Assembly: GCF_947253055.1 (NCBI RefSeq)
Contig: NZ_CAMXYE010000059.1
Location: forward strand, 1-9,257
Direction: 5' to 3'
Origin: an uncultured Arcanobacterium sp.
GTDB lineage: Bacteria > Actinomycetota > Actinomycetes > Actinomycetales > Actinomycetaceae
DNA: 9,257 nucleotides
Positions 1 to 6,195 of the stretch are shown here, piece by piece (positions within the stretch are counted from its first letter, which is position 1; every line of letters begins with the position of its first letter). The translations under genes were made by a program, and so were the position numbers. Below the pieces are notes generated by a model that searched no databases, had not been told where the DNA came from, and saw only the letters and a list, made by a program, of their open reading frames with translations.

Positions 1-1166
1 TAATACTGACGGGTGGGGGAATTATCCTCATGCTGCTAACGCTGTTTTTCCTGCGCGATCACCGCCGGTTGCGGCAATTCACCTACACTTCGCTTTTACT
101 CGGAATTGCCCTGCTGTTATTGCCGCTCACTCCGGGAATCGGTAAAGAAATATACGGAGCTCGGCTCTGGATTTCTCTGGCCGGTTTTAGCTTCCAACCC
201 GCCGAACTAGCAAAAATCTGCTTCGTGATATTTTTTGCCGGATATTTAGTGGTACAGCGCGACAACCTAGCTCTAGCTGGGAAAAAATTATTTGGGCTCC
301 AGTTTCCACAACTCCGCCACGCCGCCCCCATCCTAGTTGCGTGGCTGGCCGGGCTGGCAATTCTGGCTTTTGAAAAAGATTTCGGCACGGCGCTGCTGTT
401 CTTTGGCTTATTCGTAGCTATGCTCTACCTCGCCACCGAACGGCTTTCTTGGATCGTAATTGGTGGATTACTCTCCAGCATCGGAGTTTGGTTCATCATC
501 CAAATCATGCCACATATCCAAGCCCGCATCACCATCTGGCTCCACGCCTTTGACCAGCAAGTATACGATTCTCCCTACGGTTCCTATCAACTCGTCCAAG
601 GCTGGTTTGGTTTAGCCTCCGGTGGTTTGCTCGGCACTGGCTGGGGAAAAGGCTATCCGACTATGTCTTTCGCCTCTAATTCTGATTTTATAATTGCCTC
701 TTTAGGAGAAGAACTAGGCCTAGTTGGTTTAATAGCTATTCTCTGCCTTTATTTACTCTTCATTTTCCGCGCTTTCAGTATTGGCCTTCATCTGCGCGAC
801 GGTTTCGGGAAACTTCTCGCCGGCGGTTTTGGATTCGCCATCGCCTTGCAATGCTTCGTAGTCGTAGGGGGAGTGACGCGCGTAATTCCCCTCACCGGCT
901 TGGCTATGCCGTTTCTGGCTTTAGGTGGTTCGGCACTTATTTCCAATTGGATAATAGTGGGAATTTTGCTGCGTATGTCTAGCGATGCGCGCCGCCCCTA
1001 TAAGCCTGCCACTACGCCACTTTCCCAGTTAAATACTTCAGATTTAACTCCGCTTCTAGAAAAGGGTAGCGGCACCGCAGAGGTAGTTGATGCTGATTCC
1101 GCCGCAACTTTCGCCGCGGATTCTCCCGATACAGATTCGCACCCGACGGAGGTGGTACATCTATGA
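1..1166 (+). CDS. rodA: RodA/FtsW-family SEDS peptidoglycan glycosyltransferase, 5' truncated by the window edge
   Basis: Polytopic membrane enzyme that polymerises lipid II into glycan strands in partnership with a class B PBP. The frame is open to the window edge: codons 3-29 read ILTGGGIIL before the first visible ATG at 30, so that ATG is internal and the amino-terminal membrane segments lie outside. Counting from the ATG at 30, the family signature GARLWI...FQPAELAK is at 43-62, EKDFGT at 115-120, and the SDFI...GEELG loop at 218-230, which I take to carry the aspartate important in SEDS enzymes. VIPLTGLAMPFLALGG at 285-300 matches actinobacterial RodA better than the FtsW form. About nine hydrophobic segments are visible, then a Ser/Thr/Asp-rich cytoplasmic tail from about 317. 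The stop overlaps the pbpA start (ATGA), so the pair is translationally coupled. RodA is preferred over FtsW from the motif and the pbpA/pknB neighbours. Confidence 0.93.
   Translation, partial: ILTGGGIILMLLTLFFLRDHRRLRQFTYTSLLLGIALLLLPLTPGIGKEIYGARLWISLAGFSFQPAELAKICFVIFFAGYLVVQRDNLALAGKKLFGLQFPQLRHAAPILVAWLAGLAILAFEKDFGTALLFFGLFVAMLYLATERLSWIVIGGLLSSIGVWFIIQIMPHIQARITIWLHAFDQQVYDSPYGSYQLVQGWFGLASGGLLGTGWGKGYPTMSFASNSDFIIASLGEELGLVGLIAILCLYLLFIFRAFSIGLHLRDGFGKLLAGGFGFAIALQCFVVVGGVTRVIPLTGLAMPFLALGGSALISNWIIVGILLRMSSDARRPYKPATTPLSQLNTSDLTPLLEKGSGTAEVVDADSAATFAADSPDTDSHPTEVVHL
1148..1155 (+). promoter_or_regulatory. Ribosome binding site of pbpA inside the rodA 3' end
   Basis: GGAGGTGG lies 7 bases before the ATG at 1163, within the last codons of rodA. 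It supports the ATG at 1163 as the pbpA start and fits coupled translation through the ATGA overlap. Confidence 0.75.
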
Positions 1167-2599
1167 ATCCACCTTTACGGAAACTCTCTCTCACCGTCAT
1201 CGTCATGTTTGTGACGCTTATGCTGGCGGCGACCTATATCCAGTTTTTTCGCGCTGATGCGCTCAACGCCGATACCCGCAATGCCCGCACTCTCTATAAA
1301 GAATTCGGTACCGAACGCGGGCCAATTATCGTAGCTGGAGATGCGATAGCTAGCTCTAGCCCTACCGAGGGCATCTATAAGTATCAGCGTAATTATCCGG
1401 CGGGAGATCTCTACAGCCATATCACTGGCTATTTCTCCGTCACGCACAACTCGATGACCGGGCTAGAAAAGTACGGTAATTCGGTATTGGGAGGTTCCGA
1501 TTCTTCGCTGTGGGCGCAGCGCATTGAAGATTTATTTACCGGCTCCCAGCCGCAGGGAGGAGCTTTAGCTCTCACTATCGACCCCGCCGCCCAAAAAGCT
1601 GCCTATAAGGCGCTAGCGGGGCGTCGCGGCGCCGTCGTAGCTATCGATCCACAGAGCGGAAAAATTCTCGCTTTACTCTCTTCACCTGCTTTCGACCCAA
1701 ATGGGATATCCACCCAAGATAAGAAAGCAGCCGAGCAGTACTGGGAAGAAATATCAGCGCAAAGCGATAAACCTCTTTTAAATCGGGCTTTAGGTGACGA
1801 CCTCTACCCGCCGGGGTCAATTTTTAAGGTAGTTACAGCCGCAGCTCTCTTGGAAGAAGGTGCTTCTCCGGAGTCTGTGCTGGATGCTCCCACCACGTGG
1901 ACACTTCCAGAAACTAATTCTGTGGTGCATAATACCGGTGGGGCCTGCGGAGATGGCTCCGGCAAGGCGTCTTTGCGCACCGCTTTAGTGGAGTCTTGCA
2001 ATACGGCTTTCGCTATTGCCGGCGCTAATTTAGGGGCCGAAAAACTCATAGCGACTGCCGAAAAATTTGGTTTCCATAAAGATTTAACTACCCCACTCCC
2101 GGTGCGCCCTTCTCGGTTACCGAAGCCGGCCAGTAAAGCCGCTTTAGCTATGGATGCTTTTGGCCAACAAGATGTGCAGGTCAGCCCGCTCCAAATGGCT
2201 TTAGTGGCCGCGGCAATTGCAAATAACGGCGAAATGATGCAGCCGTATTTAATCGACAAAGTATTGAGTGCGGATTTTGCACCCGTATCCCAGACTTCTC
2301 CTACCGTGCTGGCTTCCCCGATTTCTTCCGCCACTGCTCAGTATCTTTCTTCGATGATGCAAGATGCGGTAGAAAAGAACTACGGAGCACGCGTACAGGT
2401 ACCCGGCATCAAGGTGGCCGGGAAAACGGGAACGGCAGAAGTGGGCGGAGCTAAAGCTCCACACGCCTGGTTTATTGGCTTCGAAGCAGCAGAAAATTCG
2501 CGGGTAGCAGTAGCCGTATTTATTGAAAATGGCGGCTATGGAATTGAATCAGCTGCCCCGGTAGCAAAAGCAGTGATGAATGCGGTGGTGAATAAATGA
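1163..2599 (+). CDS. pbpA: Class B penicillin-binding protein PbpA (peptidoglycan transpeptidase)
   Basis: Membrane-anchored D,D-transpeptidase that cross-links peptidoglycan outside the cell and pairs with the RodA/FtsW protein encoded just upstream. It has 478 residues, close to mycobacterial PbpA. A short basic amino end is followed by a single membrane anchor at about 9-26. A small pedestal domain runs to about 150, then the transpeptidase domain. All three active-site motifs are present: SIFK with nucleophile S219 and K222, SCN at 278-280, and KTGTAE from 421. FGQQDVQVSPLQMA at 333-346 is also typical of the family. The short pedestal places it with the PbpA group rather than the larger FtsI group. 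It is followed by a 99-base gap before pknB, with no terminator seen. Nothing looks damaged. Confidence 0.95.
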   Translation: MNPPLRKLSLTVIVMFVTLMLAATYIQFFRADALNADTRNARTLYKEFGTERGPIIVAGDAIASSSPTEGIYKYQRNYPAGDLYSHITGYFSVTHNSMTGLEKYGNSVLGGSDSSLWAQRIEDLFTGSQPQGGALALTIDPAAQKAAYKALAGRRGAVVAIDPQSGKILALLSSPAFDPNGISTQDKKAAEQYWEEISAQSDKPLLNRALGDDLYPPGSIFKVVTAAALLEEGASPESVLDAPTTWTLPETNSVVHNTGGACGDGSGKASLRTALVESCNTAFAIAGANLGAEKLIATAEKFGFHKDLTTPLPVRPSRLPKPASKAALAMDAFGQQDVQVSPLQMALVAAAIANNGEMMQPYLIDKVLSADFAPVSQTSPTVLASPISSATAQYLSSMMQDAVEKNYGARVQVPGIKVAGKTGTAEVGGAKAPHAWFIGFEAAENSRVAVAVFIENGGYGIESAAPVAKAVMNAVVNK

Positions 2600-2655
2600 A
2601 TTTTGTAATCCAATCGCAACTTCTCCAAGCAGATATTTACAAAAAAATACGGCAT

Positions 2656-2661
2656 TATAAG
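2656..2661 (+). promoter_or_regulatory. Possible -10 element for pknB
   Basis: TATAAG sits 37 bases before the pknB start in the 99-base gap after pbpA. The only TTGACA-like hexamer nearby, TTTACA at 2636-2641, is just 14 bases upstream, which is shorter than usual spacing. The gap could carry a separate kinase promoter in addition to read-through from pbpA. This is a weak call. Confidence 0.25.
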
Positions 2662-2698
2662 CTAGAGGGTGGTTTTACACCGATAGGAGCGCGAGATA

Positions 2699-4498
2699 AT
2701 GACTGAGATTCCCCGAATCCTGGGCGGTCGCTACGAATTAGGTGATTTAATTGGTCGCGGTGGTATGGCACAGGTGCATAAAGGCTACGATACTCGCCTT
2801 TCTCGTACAGTAGCTATAAAAGTACTGCGCGCAGATTTAGCGGCAGATCCTACGTTTTTGGCACGCTTCCGGCGCGAAGCTCGCTCGGCAGCAGCACTAA
2901 ACCATCCAGCTATTGTGGCGGTATACGACACCAGCGAAGAGCAAATAAAAACTAGTAGTGGGAAGATTATTTCCCTTCCCTATATCGTAATGGAGCTAGT
3001 ACGCGGAAAGACGGTATCGAAACTTCTCGAAAATGGCGAAGCGGTGCCGATAAGCGAAGCCGTGCAGATTACGATTGGCGTACTCTCTGCTTTAGAGTAT
3101 TCCCACCGCGAAGGAATAATTCACCGCGATATTAAGCCGGGCAATATTATGCTCACTACCGACGGCAAAGTAAAGGTGACTGATTTCGGAATTGCGCGGG
3201 CAATTGCGGATTCGGCAGCCACTATGACTTCCACTAATTCCGTAGTTGGTACCGCCCAGTATCTCTCGCCGGAACAAGCGCGCGGCGAAGTAGTAGATGC
3301 CCGCTCTGATCTATATTCCACCGGCTGCCTGCTTTATGAATTACTCACCGGCAAACCACCTTTCCAAGGCGATTCGGCGGTGGCGGTAGCTTATCAGCAC
3401 GTATCGCAAACTCCGCGGCCAGCTTCGGAAATTGCTCCTGATATTCCGGAAGCTTTAGACAGAGTAGTGATGAAAGCACTCGCGAAACGGCGCGAAGACC
3501 GTTATCAAAGTGCCGCCGAAATGCATCGCGAGCTTTCTGCCGCCATGCACGGAGAAGCAGTAACAGCTCCTCAGGTAGATACTTGGAAGACGCGCGTGGT
3601 GCCGATACCGCCGCGGCCCGTAGAGGCTACTCAGATTGCTACCGGACCGCTTCCGGGGGCAGCAGCTGGGCAAACGGATACCGATATTGAAATTCCGCCC
3701 ACTCCCCAAAAATCGCACAACCTTTGGAAATGGGTAGCCGGCATTTTGATATTGCTGGTACTCACCGGAGTGGGCATAGCAGCGTGGAATGATGCCTTAC
3801 CTTGGCAGGATAGAGGCACCGAAGTCACCCGCGTAAGCGTGCCGGATATGTCGAATATGACGCAGGCAGATGCCCGGCGCGCCTTAGAAGAAGTTGGATT
3901 AGTATTTGCCCTCGGAGATCCGGTAGAAGACGAAAAAGTACCGGTAGGGCGGTTTGTATCTTCTAATCCAGCTATCCGCACTATGGTTGATAAGGGCAGC
4001 ACCGTCACGGTACATTTCTCCTCCGGAGTGGGAGAGGCGACGGTACCGGATTTGAGTAATGGTTCTTATACTGAAGAGAGCGCCCGCACCGAATTGAAAT
4101 CTTTAGGTCTGATAGTGGGGGCGGTAGAAAAAGTAGATGAACCGGGCATAGCTGCTGGAAAAGTATTTGATACGGATCCTTCGGCCGGCACACCGGTCGA
4201 TAAAGGTACGCGAATTACGCTCTATGTATCCACTGGAAAAGTCACTTTACCGACTCTGGTTGGAAAGAGCCTCGAAGCTGCCCAGAACGAATTAAATGCG
4301 CGAAAGCTGAACTACGATACTGTTTATAAAGCAAATTCTGCCCCGAAGGGCACGGTGCTCGAGCAGAGCCCGCTCGCTGGAAAAGTTGATTTCGATACGC
4401 GAGTAACACTCACGGTATCGGACGGCCCGGCAGATACAGATAATACCCAGCCTCCGCGCGAGAATTCACAGCCGGCAACTCCACCGCGAAATCAATAG
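2699..4498 (+). CDS. pknB: PknB-type Ser/Thr protein kinase with three PASTA domains
   Basis: Transmembrane kinase that links binding of muropeptides or lipid II outside the cell to phosphorylation of division and wall-synthesis proteins inside. It has 599 residues. The kinase domain spans about 11-280: glycine loop GRGGMAQV (19-26), ATP-binding K41, catalytic loop HRDIKPGN (142-149, D144 the base), DFG at 162-164, and GTAQYLSPE at 184-192. Activation-loop threonines T175 and T177 occupy the place of the autophosphorylated pair in mycobacterial PknB. A Pro-rich linker leads to a membrane helix at about 343-363. Three PASTA repeats follow at about 379-443, 446-513 and 514-576, then a Pro/Asn/Gln-rich tail. 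The start is fixed by AGGAG at 2685-2689. Other actinobacteria often have four PASTA units and a neighbouring pknA; neither is seen here. Confidence 0.96.
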   Translation: MTEIPRILGGRYELGDLIGRGGMAQVHKGYDTRLSRTVAIKVLRADLAADPTFLARFRREARSAAALNHPAIVAVYDTSEEQIKTSSGKIISLPYIVMELVRGKTVSKLLENGEAVPISEAVQITIGVLSALEYSHREGIIHRDIKPGNIMLTTDGKVKVTDFGIARAIADSAATMTSTNSVVGTAQYLSPEQARGEVVDARSDLYSTGCLLYELLTGKPPFQGDSAVAVAYQHVSQTPRPASEIAPDIPEALDRVVMKALAKRREDRYQSAAEMHRELSAAMHGEAVTAPQVDTWKTRVVPIPPRPVEATQIATGPLPGAAAGQTDTDIEIPPTPQKSHNLWKWVAGILILLVLTGVGIAAWNDALPWQDRGTEVTRVSVPDMSNMTQADARRALEEVGLVFALGDPVEDEKVPVGRFVSSNPAIRTMVDKGSTVTVHFSSGVGEATVPDLSNGSYTEESARTELKSLGLIVGAVEKVDEPGIAAGKVFDTDPSAGTPVDKGTRITLYVSTGKVTLPTLVGKSLEAAQNELNARKLNYDTVYKANSAPKGTVLEQSPLAGKVDFDTRVTLTVSDGPADTDNTQPPRENSQPATPPRNQ

Positions 4499-4506
4499 TT
4501 ACTACG

Positions 4507-4519
4507 GCTAAGGCTTAGC
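4507..4519. terminator. Short palindrome after pknB, possible weak transcription end signal
   Basis: GCTAAG-G-CTTAGC is a perfect 6-base inverted repeat starting 9 bases after the pknB stop, at the convergent junction with the sortase operon. The one-base centre would open to a five-pair stem, and no T-run follows. It may be only part of the adjacent tandem repeat, so a terminator role is doubtful. Confidence 0.2.
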
Positions 4520-4560
4520 TGATAGTAGGTTTAGCTGATAGTAGGTTTAGCTAATAGTGG
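4515..4560. repeat. Tandem 16-bp repeat, about 2.9 copies
   Basis: Two identical units TTAGCTGATAGTAGGT (4515-4530 and 4531-4546) are followed by a partial, diverged third unit (4547-4560). The third unit holds the last codons and TAA stop of the small minus-strand gene at 4547-4702, so the array looks like duplication of that gene's 3' end. Because 16 is not a multiple of 3, the repeated minus-strand TAA falls in all three reading frames. The array fills most of the gap between the convergent pknB and sortase transcription units. Confidence 0.9.
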
Positions 4561-4702
4561 TGCCGAAGAAATCCGTTTCTTCTACTAGCCACGGAAAAGC
4601 ATAGTTAAAGAGCAACCAAACTATCGCCAATATCAGCACCAGCGATTCGATTACCTTTAGCCAAGTAGGCCCCGGCAAATGCCGCCAAATAAATCCGTAC
4701 AT
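4547..4702 (-). CDS. Small single-span membrane peptide paired with the class E sortase (51 aa)
   Basis: An unannotated-size gene supported by content and context. ATG at 4702 is preceded by AGGGAGAGG, which overlaps the TAG stop of the sortase gene, and only 10 bases separate the two genes, so they should be co-translated. The product starts MYGFIWRHLPGPTWLK, has one hydrophobic helix at about 17-39 (ESLVLILAIVWLLFNYAFPWLV), and ends with a short acidic, Phe-containing tail. The WRHLPGP start followed by one helix and an F-P-W exit is a pattern I recall from small hypothetical proteins beside actinobacterial sortases. I know no experimental function for it. It may assist or anchor the sortase, which is inference from position. 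The stop lies inside the tandem repeat at 4515-4560. Confidence 0.85.
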   Translation of the reverse strand: MYGFIWRHLPGPTWLKVIESLVLILAIVWLLFNYAFPWLVEETDFFGTTIS

Positions 4703-4712
4703 TTTCCTCTCC

Positions 4713-5594
4713 CTACTTCTTCGCTAACTCTGCTGGGTCAATAAGTTCTATCGGTTTTCCATCGCTGCGCTTCACCCAGTTATCAAATTCTGCCTGCACA
4801 ATCCAGCGTTTATTGGCAATCCCCGGCGGATGGCAAGTAGTAATGGTAAGTAGCCGGCGCGTGGGGTTAATCCCGCTATAATCTTGCCCAGCTTCAACTC
4901 GTTCGCGCGCGCGGAAAGGATCGGGGGAAACTACATAGACATCACCGGGGTCTACTATTTGGTGACTAATTATTTTATACACATACCAGGTATCGGCAGT
5001 TTCGATGACGATTACGTCGCCCTCTTTTAACTTATCTACGTTTATCATGCGGGCACCGTAGACTTCTCTGTGCACAGCGGTGGAAAAATTGCCAATTTCC
5101 CCAGGCATAGCGGTATCTGTGTAGTGCCCAAACGCCCCGAAATCTAGTACTTGTTTCGTGGTGCCTTCGGCAATTATGCTTTGATGGTCATAGCCAAAAG
5201 CCGGAATGTGAATTACTCCGAAATGTTCACCGGGAGCTACTGCTTTTTCCCAAGCTGGCGGAGCGTCGTGGTGTGCTTCTCCTACGCCGGGAGGTAGTTT
5301 CCCAAATTCTTCGTGGATAGCTGCTACCGCTGTGGCTTGGTTACGCTCTCCTATTAGGTTGGTCCACCACAGCTGCCAAACGATAAAAAGCCCCAAGAGG
5401 ATGCCGATGGTAATTAGGATTTCTCCTAATATTCCTATTGCTCCAAAAAGTAGCTTTCTTTTCCGGCTCGCCGGCGGGCGCGGAGCCGTACTTTGCTCAC
5501 TCTGCGCGCGGCTACTGCGAACTCCTGCTCTATGCGAAGCAGAACGCCCCCGATGCCGAGGCACTTCGCCTATTTGTATTTCTTTTGTATCCAC
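4713..5594 (-). CDS. Class E sortase (transpeptidase anchoring proteins to the cell wall)
   Basis: Membrane-tethered cysteine transpeptidase. Class E enzymes act as the housekeeping sortase in many actinobacteria and typically prefer an LAxTG sorting signal. It has 293 residues. A basic, Ser/Arg-rich cytoplasmic segment of about 45 residues precedes one membrane helix at about 48-74. The sortase barrel starts near 120 (FGVIHIPAFG). Catalytic H175 is in TAVHREVYG, C254 in TITTCHP and R263 in NKRW. The residue before the catalytic His is Val where class E members usually have Gly, a mild oddity. GTG at 5594 is the most upstream start, since an in-frame TAG lies four codons before it, but its ribosome site is poor, so a later start in the basic segment is possible. 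It is followed by a co-translated small membrane gene and is divergent from crgA. No LPxTG-like substrate is encoded in the window. Confidence 0.93.
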   Translation of the reverse strand: MDTKEIQIGEVPRHRGRSASHRAGVRSSRAQSEQSTAPRPPASRKRKLLFGAIGILGEILITIGILLGLFIVWQLWWTNLIGERNQATAVAAIHEEFGKLPPGVGEAHHDAPPAWEKAVAPGEHFGVIHIPAFGYDHQSIIAEGTTKQVLDFGAFGHYTDTAMPGEIGNFSTAVHREVYGARMINVDKLKEGDVIVIETADTWYVYKIISHQIVDPGDVYVVSPDPFRARERVEAGQDYSGINPTRRLLTITTCHPPGIANKRWIVQAEFDNWVKRSDGKPIELIDPAELAKK

Positions 5595-5664
5595 GCTCTT
5601 ATTCTAAAACTTTCTTTGCGCGGGCGCTTCTTTGCTTTTTCTCTGCGTCCCACTCCCTTTTTTT

Positions 5665-5692
5665 ACTATATCCATATATCCTTACCTGTGAA
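5665..5692 (-). promoter_or_regulatory. Predicted sigma70-type promoter of the sortase operon
   Basis: On the minus strand TTCACA (5692-5687) and TATAGT (5670-5665) are separated by 16 bases. Each matches the housekeeping consensus at 5 of 6 positions. Transcription would begin near 5658, giving a leader of about 64 bases before the GTG at 5594. The same DNA must also serve divergent crgA; no equally good plus-strand pair was found. Confidence 0.5.
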
Positions 5693-5708
5693 GCTATTTA
5701 AGTTTGTT

Positions 5709-5713
5709 GGGAG
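5709..5713 (+). promoter_or_regulatory. Ribosome binding site that sets the crgA start
   Basis: GGGAG lies 5 bases before the ATG at 5719. This favours that ATG over the in-frame TTG at 5704, which would place this site inside the gene and add five residues before the conserved MPESKKR start. Confidence 0.75.
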
Positions 5714-5718
5714 TAAAG

Positions 5719-5988
5719 ATGCCTGAATCTAAAAAACGGCAAAAAGTAGTCGACCGCCGCAAAGCGCAGAATCGCCGCGCACAGAACACCGCTGAAGAGA
5801 AGCGTTCCCCGCGCTGGTGGGCACCGCTCATGGTGGCACTAGCTATTATTGGTCTTTTAATAGTGGTCACCGCCTATGTAACGAATGGGCGTTTCCCGGT
5901 TCCAGGGCTTAGCAACGGCAATATCAATCTTTTCATTGGAATTGGCTTTATGCTAGCTGGTTTCTTTATGACGGCGGGTTGGAAGTAG
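5719..5988 (+). CDS. crgA: Cell division protein CrgA
   Basis: Small inner-membrane protein of actinobacteria that coordinates septum formation. In mycobacteria it interacts with FtsZ, FtsQ, FtsI and PBPs. The product is 89 residues starting MPESKKR, the conserved family beginning. A strongly basic cytoplasmic amino end (to about 32) is followed by the SPRWWAPLMVAL entry into the first helix (about 33-53). A short outer loop carries the family motif FPVPGLSNGNIN (59-70), then a second helix runs to the carboxyl end at GWK. Length and topology match the family. It is divergent from the sortase with 124 bases between starts, and convergent with the rhomboid gene across an unusual repeat-rich gap. 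Confidence 0.94.
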   Translation: MPESKKRQKVVDRRKAQNRRAQNTAEEKRSPRWWAPLMVALAIIGLLIVVTAYVTNGRFPVPGLSNGNINLFIGIGFMLAGFFMTAGWK

Positions 5989-5998
5989 CCACTCGCCG

Positions 5999-6046
5999 CT
6001 TCCAAAGCGAATTATTTCCAAAGCGCACTATTTTCAAAACGAATTA
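5999..6046. repeat. Three imperfect tandem 16-bp repeats
   Basis: The units are CTTCCAAAGCGAATTA (5999-6014), TTTCCAAAGCGCACTA (6015-6030) and TTTTCAAAACGAATTA (6031-6046), directly after the crgA stop. The array joins directly onto an AT-rich palindrome and the DnaA-box cluster to its right. The period equals that of the array after pknB, but the sequences are unrelated. Confidence 0.8.
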
Positions 6047-6059
6047 CAAGTTTGTAATT
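6042..6059. repeat. 18-bp near-perfect palindrome
   Basis: AATTACAAGTTTGTAATT has arms AATTACAA and TTGTAATT around a GT centre. It is AT-rich, so as RNA it would make only a weak hairpin; as DNA it has the shape of a dimeric protein binding site. It overlaps the last 16-bp repeat unit and abuts the first DnaA-box-like sequence. Confidence 0.55.
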
Positions 6060-6090
6060 TATCCACGACTGTGGGAAAGCCTGTGGATAA
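6059..6090. promoter_or_regulatory. Cluster of DnaA-box-like 9-mers
   Basis: TTATCCACG at 6059-6067 on the plus strand differs from the DnaA box TTATCCACA at the last base. TTATCCACA is exact on the minus strand at 6090-6082. Between them the minus strand carries TTTCCCACA at 6078-6070, with one internal mismatch to the relaxed consensus. The outer two face each other and form a perfect 10-base inverted repeat (6057-6066 with 6083-6092), so a bidirectional hairpin between the convergent genes is an alternative reading. The normal origin would be expected by gene order to lie beyond gyrA, to the right of this window. Confidence 0.5.
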
Positions 6091-6102
6091 ATATTTGATC
6101 GC

Positions 6103-6144
6103 TTTTACTTGCGCCGTTTTACTTGCGTTACTTTACTTGGACAC
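6103..6144. repeat. Three tandem 14-bp AT-rich repeats
   Basis: The units are TTTTACTTGCGCCG (6103-6116), TTTTACTTGCGTTA (6117-6130) and CTTTACTTGGACAC (6131-6144). The core TTTACTTG recurs at an exact 14-base step from 6104, and a looser TTTACGTG follows at 6149. The array lies 12 bases right of the DnaA-box cluster and 52 bases from the rhomboid stop. Confidence 0.8.
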
Positions 6145-6195
6145 TCTCTTTACGTGCTTTTATATCTTTTAGAAAAATAACTCCCACGAGACTAC

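Noticed and set aside
1804..2334. Long open frame (about 176 codons) on the minus strand
   Set aside because: Lies wholly antisense to pbpA, which has all catalytic motifs; the antisense product shows no recognisable domain and no ribosome site context.
2601..2644. Inverted repeat TTTTGTAA / TTACAAAA between pbpA and pknB
   Set aside because: Eight AT-rich pairs with a 28-base loop and A-rather than T-rich downstream on the plus strand; too weak to call a terminator or operator.
4565..4582. Perfect 7-base inverted repeat GAAGAAA-TCCG-TTTCTTC as a pknB terminator
   Set aside because: It lies inside the coding region of the small minus-strand gene, is AT-rich and has no T-run after it.
5704..5718. 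TTG at 5704 as the crgA start
   Set aside because: The ATG at 5719 has GGGAG at a proper distance and gives the conserved MPESKKR beginning; the TTG would place that site inside the gene.
5332..5726. Three overlapping plus-strand open frames across the sortase 5' end and its leader
   Set aside because: They overlap the sortase coding strand and the promoter region and have low-complexity products; they look like chance frames.
5999..6144. Short repeats as a CRISPR array
   Set aside because: Units are 14-16 bases, directly adjacent with no spacers, and no cas gene is present.
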